From positions 1-19,533 of the forward strand of contig JALGTI010000014.1 in NCBI GenBank assembly GCA_029821455.1: a stretch of DNA of 19,533 nt, in the 5' to 3' direction. Made by a program: the position numbers and the translations under genes. This document shows, piece after piece, positions 15,035-19,533 of the stretch. Position 1 is the stretch's first letter; every line of letters starts with the position of its first letter. Below the pieces are notes generated by a model. The model worked only from the letters and a program-made list of their open reading frames with translations, did not search any database and had not been told where the DNA came from. The DNA comes from Candidatus Zipacnadia bacterium. Its GTDB lineage: Bacteria; Armatimonadota; Zipacnadia; Zipacnadales; Zipacnadaceae.

Positions 15035-16377
15035 CGTATTCTTGCCTCCAGCGAGTCGCTCACTTGCGGACGCAAGATGGCCAGATTGTAGGCTGCCGGG
15101 GCCAGGTACTTCTGCGCCACGAGTTGCACCTCATTTGGTGTTATGGCATTTACCTGGTCTATGTAGTCAAGCGCGAATTGGTAGCTGTCAATGGCCTCGT
15201 AAAAGGCCAGGGTCGCTAACTGCTCATCGTACGACTCATTGTGAAAGCAATACTCGGCGTACACGATTTGCTTGGCCGCCGTCAGCCGCTGCTCGCTGAC
15301 CGGCTGCTCACGCAGTCCATTGATAATCTCCAGCAGCGCCTGCCGCACCTCCAGCTCCTTTTCCGGCGCCGCCTGTACCATAATCTGCAATAGCCCCGGC
15401 TGCTTGTGGGTGATGAACTCGACCTGCCAGTGTAGCGCTAATCGCTCCGTGTCTCCGCTGGGCTGCAGCGTCTGTGCAAGCAACGAATTAGGGCCAGCTT
15501 GCAGCAGAGTATAGACCAAGTCCATCGCGCATACATCCCGCTTGTTCGTGATGCCGGGCGCCTGCCATGCCATCCCAACGAACGGAAATGGCACCCGATG
15601 GCGATCCGACTTGATGCGTGGCTCGGTTGGCGCAGCTACGCCAGAGGGCGCCTGCCACTCAACATCACCCCCAGGATACCCACCGAATGCCTCCTGGACT
15701 TGTTGAAAGAACTCCTGGGCCTGAACGTCGCCCACTGCGATGACCGCTACATTATTGGGCACATAGAATCTTTCATAGAAGGCTATCACGTCACCGATGC
15801 TGATCTGCTCGATACCCTCAGGAGCCCCTGCGGTCGGATTAGCATACGGATGATTGCCGCAGGCCATCTCCCACAGCATCTGGCTCAACCTCGTGAACGG
15901 ATCCGGATACCAGCGCCTTCCCAGTTCCCGTAGTTCAAGACGTGTGCGGGCTATCTCCTCTTCAGTTATGCTAGCCTCAAACAACCCCTCTGCCAGCACT
16001 GACAGCGACTCCGGGATTACCTCCCCATAAGCCATAAAGGTGATGTTCACCGAATCTCTGAGCACCCCGCTCTGGACAACGCCCCCCAGCTTCGTCAGAG
16101 CCGGTCGCAGCCTGCTGCTGCCTCGCTCCGAATCAAACAGCAGATGCGCCACAAATCGCGCGGTCCCGGCGGGGTAATCGCCCTCGTACAATGACCCTGC
16201 CTTGACCACTACACCGACGGCCACAACCGGCCAGGTGTGGGCCTCCTTTACAATCACACGCAGGCCATTGTCCAGTGTGGTTTCACTGACAGCGGCCGGG
16301 TCCAAAACCGGCGCAGCCCTGGCGCTGACCGCACTGCTCAGCACCAGAAGAAGCTGTAACAGGACTTTGCGTTTCAT
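15031..16377 (-). CDS. Secreted M16-family (insulinase/pitrilysin-like) protein, HxxEH degenerate
   Basis: 448 aa with a signal peptide (about 1-22, ending ARA before APVL). It aligns well with M16B peptidases through the first domain: TTLDNGLRVIVKE, VVKAGSLYEG, LTKLGGVVQSG, ELGRRWYPDP, NHPYANPTAG, and FYERFYVPNNVAVIAVGDV. The zinc motif HFLEH is R74-F-V-A77-H78, so one His ligand and the catalytic Glu are both gone; a Glu that could match the third ligand (Glu151) remains. Proteolysis is not expected. ATG 16377 is chosen over an in-frame TTG at 16395 because the lysine-rich signal start and an AAAGG motif fit it better. It follows the acyl-CoA synthetase by 27 bp and overlaps the next M16 gene by 4 bp. 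Confidence 0.92.
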   Translation of the reverse strand: MKRKVLLQLLLVLSSAVSARAAPVLDPAAVSETTLDNGLRVIVKEAHTWPVVAVGVVVKAGSLYEGDYPAGTARFVAHLLFDSERGSSRLRPALTKLGGVVQSGVLRDSVNITFMAYGEVIPESLSVLAEGLFEASITEEEIARTRLELRELGRRWYPDPFTRLSQMLWEMACGNHPYANPTAGAPEGIEQISIGDVIAFYERFYVPNNVAVIAVGDVQAQEFFQQVQEAFGGYPGGDVEWQAPSGVAAPTEPRIKSDRHRVPFPFVGMAWQAPGITNKRDVCAMDLVYTLLQAGPNSLLAQTLQPSGDTERLALHWQVEFITHKQPGLLQIMVQAAPEKELEVRQALLEIINGLREQPVSEQRLTAAKQIVYAEYCFHNESYDEQLATLAFYEAIDSYQFALDYIDQVNAITPNEVQLVAQKYLAPAAYNLAILRPQVSDSLEARIR

Positions 16378-16404
16378 GTCCTTTTCGCCTTTCAAAGGTA
16401 TCCC

Positions 16405-17949
16405 TTAAGCGGTGCCAAGAGGCTCGGCCAGTGATTTGCGCAACTCACGCTTGAGAATCTTGCCGATGGCGGACTTGGGCAGTTCGGGGAGAATCTCAAC
16501 CCGGGCCGGTGTCTTAAACCTTGCCAACTTGCCCGCGCAGTGGCGAATGATCTGCTCTGCACTGAGCTCAGTTCCTTCATGTAGGGCGATAAATGCGCAA
16601 ACATCCTCGCCTCGCAGAGTGCTCGACATTCCCACCACTGCTGCCTCTGCCACCTGTGGCAACTGATAGATGACATCCTCGACCTCGCCAGGATAGACAT
16701 TCATTCCCCCTACGATAATCAGGTCCTTGAGGCGGTCAACAATGTACAGATACCCATCCTCGTCCACACGTCCCAGATCACCAGTATGCAGCCAGCCTCC
16801 TCGCAGCGCCTCCGCGCTCCCCTCAGAGTCCTGCCAGTAACCCTGCATCACATTCGGCCCCCGTACGCACACCTCCCCAATCTCTCCGGTTGGCAGCGGC
16901 GTCCCATCCTCGGCTTGTATTCCCACCTCCACACCTGGCAGTGGCGGCCCCACGCTCCCTGGCTTGATCACCCCCTCCGGTGGGTTCACGCTCACCACCG
17001 GCGACGCCTCCGTTGGCCCATACCCTTCCACCATTGTTACACCATAACGCTCCTGGAAGCCACGCACGACTTCCAGCGGCAGGGCAGCTCCCCCACTAAC
17101 GCACACACGCAGACTACCCAGGCCGAACTTCTGCTCACTTCTCATAGCCAGTAGCAAAGTAAACATCGCGGGCACGGCAGGGAAAAATGTCACACCCTTA
17201 GCCTCGATCGACTCCATGATTGCGAGAGCCTGAAAGCGAGGATGGAGCACCGTATGGGCACCACACAGGATTGGCAACACCATACACACCGTCGCTCCGA
17301 ACGAATGAAATAGCGGCAAGACCCCCAGAAACACATCCTCGCCGGTTACTCGTATCACCTGACGGCAAGCTCTGCCATTGGCCAACAGATTCCTATGACT
17401 GAGCATCGCTCCTTTGGGCCGACCCGTGGTGCCCGACGTGTAGATGAGTACAGCCAGCTCCTCGCCACTGATCTCTGCATCTGCCCGCTGGCCCTGATGG
17501 GCCGCGATCAGTTCCTCAAAGCCAAGGCAGCCTTCTGCCGGCTCCCCACTGACAATCACGTTCTGCAGACCAGGAGCCAGTTGCGGCAGTGCCGGCAGCA
17601 GTTCGCGGAATACATCCAGCGTGATGAGCGTATTAGCGCCGGAGTTCTGTAAGATGTAGCCAACCTCCGGCGGTTGCAGCAGGCAGTTGACGGGCACAGC
17701 TACCCCACCCATACTTGCAGTCGCAAAGTATGACACTACAAACTGGGGCACATTAGGAAACAGGATGGCCACCCGGTCGCCCTTACCCACGCCCAGGTCC
17801 CGCAAGCCTGCAGCCAGCGCACCCGTCATACCAGCAACTTCTGCGTAGCTCAAGGTAGTCGCCTCGAGGCTAAGTGCCGGTGCTGCAGGCCGCTGGTTTG
17901 CCGCCTGCCTCAGCGCTGCACCTAAGTTGTGGGGCTCTTCTACCGTCAT
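16405..17949 (-). CDS. AMP-binding acyl-CoA synthetase (long-chain fatty acid--CoA ligase-like)
   Basis: Cytoplasmic, 514 aa adenylate-forming enzyme that activates a carboxylic acid, most likely a fatty acid, through acyl-AMP to acyl-CoA. All core motifs are intact: YTSGTTGRPKG (170-180), LPLFHSFG (211-218), YGPTEAS (310-316), HTGDLG with Asp391, IVDRLKDLIIVGGMNVYP with Arg406, and the C-terminal PKSAIGKILKREL with catalytic Lys497. The sequence resembles FadD and FadD-like ligases; chain length cannot be read from sequence. ATG 17949 has GGAGAG 4 nt upstream. It is the first gene of the minus-strand operon that also holds the two M16 genes and the cupin, and a sigma70-like promoter lies 45 bp upstream. 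Why a fatty-acid ligase is coupled to two secreted M16 proteins is unclear. Confidence 0.95.
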   Translation of the reverse strand: MTVEEPHNLGAALRQAANQRPAAPALSLEATTLSYAEVAGMTGALAAGLRDLGVGKGDRVAILFPNVPQFVVSYFATASMGGVAVPVNCLLQPPEVGYILQNSGANTLITLDVFRELLPALPQLAPGLQNVIVSGEPAEGCLGFEELIAAHQGQRADAEISGEELAVLIYTSGTTGRPKGAMLSHRNLLANGRACRQVIRVTGEDVFLGVLPLFHSFGATVCMVLPILCGAHTVLHPRFQALAIMESIEAKGVTFFPAVPAMFTLLLAMRSEQKFGLGSLRVCVSGGAALPLEVVRGFQERYGVTMVEGYGPTEASPVVSVNPPEGVIKPGSVGPPLPGVEVGIQAEDGTPLPTGEIGEVCVRGPNVMQGYWQDSEGSAEALRGGWLHTGDLGRVDEDGYLYIVDRLKDLIIVGGMNVYPGEVEDVIYQLPQVAEAAVVGMSSTLRGEDVCAFIALHEGTELSAEQIIRHCAGKLARFKTPARVEILPELPKSAIGKILKRELRKSLAEPLGTA

Positions 17950-17993
17950 CCGTCTCTCCGCCGCCTTGAAGATGTCAACTCCGCGTGCTTACG

Positions 17994-18022
17994 ACAATAT
18001 CACCGCACTCACAAGCAGTCAA
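17994..18022 (-). promoter_or_regulatory. Sigma70-type promoter for the acyl-CoA synthetase/M16/cupin operon
   Basis: On the minus strand TTGACT (18022-18017, five of six to TTGACA) and TATTGT (17999-17994, four of six to TATAAT) are separated by exactly 17 bp. Transcription would start near 17987, about 38 nt before ATG 17949. The -35 lies in GAGTTGAC, which recurs once 44 bp downstream in the leader (near 17980-17973); the repeat could be chance or a regulator site. Confidence 0.6.
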
Positions 18023-18106
18023 CTCGCCTGTCCCTTTGACACACCTTTCCCGTACGCCTCCCCACGCTTGCCTCTCCCTGCTGGCGTCCTCCAAACAACA
18101 CAACTC

Positions 18107-18131
18107 TGCCATCTGTCCCATTGCGATGGCA
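18107..18131 (-). terminator. Candidate hairpin terminator after the Nudix gene
   Basis: In the minus direction, TGCCATC and GATGGCA form a perfect 7-bp stem with an 11-nt loop, 20 bp after the Nudix stop. The sequence after it is T-rich but interrupted by G (TTGTGTTGTTTGG), so it would be an imperfect intrinsic terminator. A 10-bp palindrome CCGCATGCGG (18138-18147) lies between it and the stop codon. Confidence 0.45.
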
Positions 18132-18150
18132 ACAAGACCGCATGCGGCTA

Positions 18151-18579
18151 CTAACTCTTTGCGCTTTTGACCCGGCCTGCCCTTGCTACCATCTCCCCCT
18201 CACCCGCGAAGGTGAGTACACCTTCAGCCTCTTTGAGCGATAACCACCGCACCTCATCGAATGTTTTCGCTTCTATGAAGTCCGACACGACCTCCGGCGC
18301 GCTCATCAGGTAGAAGGTGACCTGCTTTTCGACGTGTTCACCGTCATCGGGGTCTGAATAGCCGTAAGAGATGCTGCCCAGCCTCGCGACTATCTCTCCC
18401 CTCACCCCCAGCTCCTCGGCCACTTCTCGCACCGCAGCCTCCTCCGCGCTCTCGCCTTCTTTCAGTTTTCCCTTGGGCAGACGCCATTCGTCCCAAGCTT
18501 GGTGGTGCAGCACCGCCACACGCGGCCCTTGCGGTGTGGGGGCTACTACTACACCGCCTGCCGAAATCAGCTTCCGCAA
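18151..18579 (-). CDS. Nudix hydrolase
   Basis: 142 aa cytoplasmic hydrolase of nucleoside diphosphate-linked substrates. The Nudix box is complete: Gly37-x5-Glu43-x7-Arg51-Glu52-Val-Ala-Glu55-Glu56-Leu-Gly58-Val, with both metal-binding Glu present. WRLPKGKLKEGE and the N-terminal SAGGVVVAP resemble the Ap4A hydrolase/MutT-like subgroup, but the substrate cannot be decided. The start is TTG 18579, since the conserved first strand (ISAGGVVV) begins only four residues later and no ATG or GTG is better placed. It starts 3 bp after the MoxR stop codon, so translation is probably coupled to that gene. A possible terminator follows it. Confidence 0.93.
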   Translation of the reverse strand: MRKLISAGGVVVAPTPQGPRVAVLHHQAWDEWRLPKGKLKEGESAEEAAVREVAEELGVRGEIVARLGSISYGYSDPDDGEHVEKQVTFYLMSAPEVVSDFIEAKTFDEVRWLSLKEAEGVLTFAGEGEMVARAGRVKSAKS

Positions 18580-18582
18580 TCC

Positions 18583-19533
18583 CTACACCTCTTTGGGGAT
18601 AGTGTCCAGGACACGGGTGATGATATCGTCAGACTGCACCCCTTCGGCCTCGGCACCAAAGCTGGGGATAATTCGATGGCGCAGCACCGGCCGCGCAATT
18701 GCCCGGATATCGTCACAGGACACCGCATATCGCCCGTGCATAAGGGCACGGGCCTTGCCGGCCAGTACAAGCGCCTGGCTGGCGCGCGGACCCGCTCCCC
18801 AGGTGATCCAGCCTTTGATGAAGTCCGGCGCCTCGGGCCGATCAGGTCGCGTCGCCCGCACAAGCTGCACGGCATAGTCCAGGACGTGCTGTGCCACCGG
18901 CACGGCCCGCACCACCTGTTGTAGTGCTACTATCTCCGCCGCCCGCATCACCGACTCGACGGTTGGCTGATGAGACGAGGTAGTTACCTGCACTATCTGC
19001 GCCTCCTCATCCGCAGCCGGGTAGTCCACCAGCACATTGAACATAAAGCGGTCGAGCTGCGCCTCTGGTAGCGGGTAGGTGCCCTCTTGCTCAATGGGGT
19101 TTTGGGTAGCCAGCACGAAGAACGGTGGCTCTAGTGGATAGGTCTCCCCGCCGGCGGTGACCTGCAGCTCCTGCATCGCCTGCAGCAGGGCACTCTGCGT
19201 CTTGGGAGGTGTGCGGTTTATCTCGTCTGCCAGTAGCACATTGGCAAAGATCGGCCCCTTGATGAACCGATACCCTCGCTGGCCGCTGACCGGGTCCTCC
19301 TCGATGATGTCAGTGCCGGTGATATCGCCGGGCATCAGGTCGGGGGTGAACTGAATCCGCGAGAACTCCAGGTCCAGGCACTGGGCCAGTGTCCGCACCA
19401 ACAGCGTCTTCCCCAGCCCTGGGACACCGACGAACAGGCAATGCCCCTGGCAGAACAGAGCAATGAGAAGCTGCTCGATAACTTCCTCTTGGCCCACGAT
19501 GACCCGGCTGATCTGCTCCAGGATCGCCTCGCG
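18583..19533 (-). CDS. MoxR-family AAA+ ATPase (5' end beyond the window)
   Basis: 316 residues visible, nearly the full family length (about 310-340); the reading frame runs off the right edge in phase, so only a short N-terminus is missing. Motifs: RVIVGQEEV at the start, Walker A GVPGLGKT (19428-19405), FTPDLMPGDITGTDI, Walker B LLADEINRTPPKTQSALL, sensor region ATQNPIEQEGTYPLPEAQLDRFMF, and a C-terminal lid ending GWITWGAGPRASQALVLAGKA. MoxR proteins act as chaperones that assemble or activate partner proteins, often with VWA-domain proteins and DUF58 proteins encoded next to them. Those partners are not downstream here, where a Nudix hydrolase follows after 3 bp; they may lie upstream, beyond the window. 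Confidence 0.95.
   Translation of the reverse strand, partial: REAILEQISRVIVGQEEVIEQLLIALFCQGHCLFVGVPGLGKTLLVRTLAQCLDLEFSRIQFTPDLMPGDITGTDIIEEDPVSGQRGYRFIKGPIFANVLLADEINRTPPKTQSALLQAMQELQVTAGGETYPLEPPFFVLATQNPIEQEGTYPLPEAQLDRFMFNVLVDYPAADEEAQIVQVTTSSHQPTVESVMRAAEIVALQQVVRAVPVAQHVLDYAVQLVRATRPDRPEAPDFIKGWITWGAGPRASQALVLAGKARALMHGRYAVSCDDIRAIARPVLRHRIIPSFGAEAEGVQSDDIITRVLDTIPKEV

Noticed and set aside
1..19533. CRISPR arrays, tRNA or rRNA genes
   Set aside because: No regularly spaced repeats and no tRNA-like or rRNA-like stretch was recognised on either strand; the only tandem repeats are inside the adaptor gene and keep its reading frame.

Overview
This window is a GC-rich, gene-dense stretch of a diderm (Gram-negative-type) bacterium. 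The evidence for an outer membrane is a TolC-family outer-membrane factor next to its adaptor and ABC transporter, and most of the other genes encode proteins with signal peptides. The mix (large secreted glycosidase, paired M16 proteins, PHP-like and thioredoxin-like secreted proteins with no familiar close relatives) looks like an uncultured or poorly sampled phylum. I cannot name the taxon from sequence alone.

Left part (2-5020, + strand): a four-gene MacAB-TolC-type efflux operon in the order adaptor, permease, outer-membrane factor, ATPase. The permease and ATPase are separate proteins, not one fused MacB. The adaptor hairpin has been lengthened by tandem duplications on both arms. The permease appears to start at an ATA codon. 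The ATPase D-loop carries Ala in place of the usual Asp.

Middle (5106-9194): a convergent, very large secreted clan GH-A glycosidase-like protein with a CBM9-like C-terminal module, then a gap holding a small remnant of an IS3-family transposase.

9195-13204 (+ strand): three consecutive secreted proteins: an all-helical repeat protein, a PHP-like protein that has lost most metal ligands, and a thioredoxin-fold/TPR protein without its CxxC. I know of no described system with this make-up, and it is my main candidate for something new.

13236-17949 (- strand): a tight four-gene operon of acyl-CoA synthetase, two M16 peptidase homologues overlapping by 4 bp, and a stand-alone RmlC-like cupin. 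Both M16 proteins have lost the HxxEH zinc motif. A good sigma70-type promoter lies upstream. 18151-19533 (- strand): a MoxR AAA+ ATPase running off the right edge, then a Nudix hydrolase 3 bp downstream, ending at a possible hairpin terminator.

The recurring theme is loss of catalytic residues in otherwise well-preserved secreted enzyme folds: four proteins in about 7 kb. This suggests binding, scaffold or chaperone roles.
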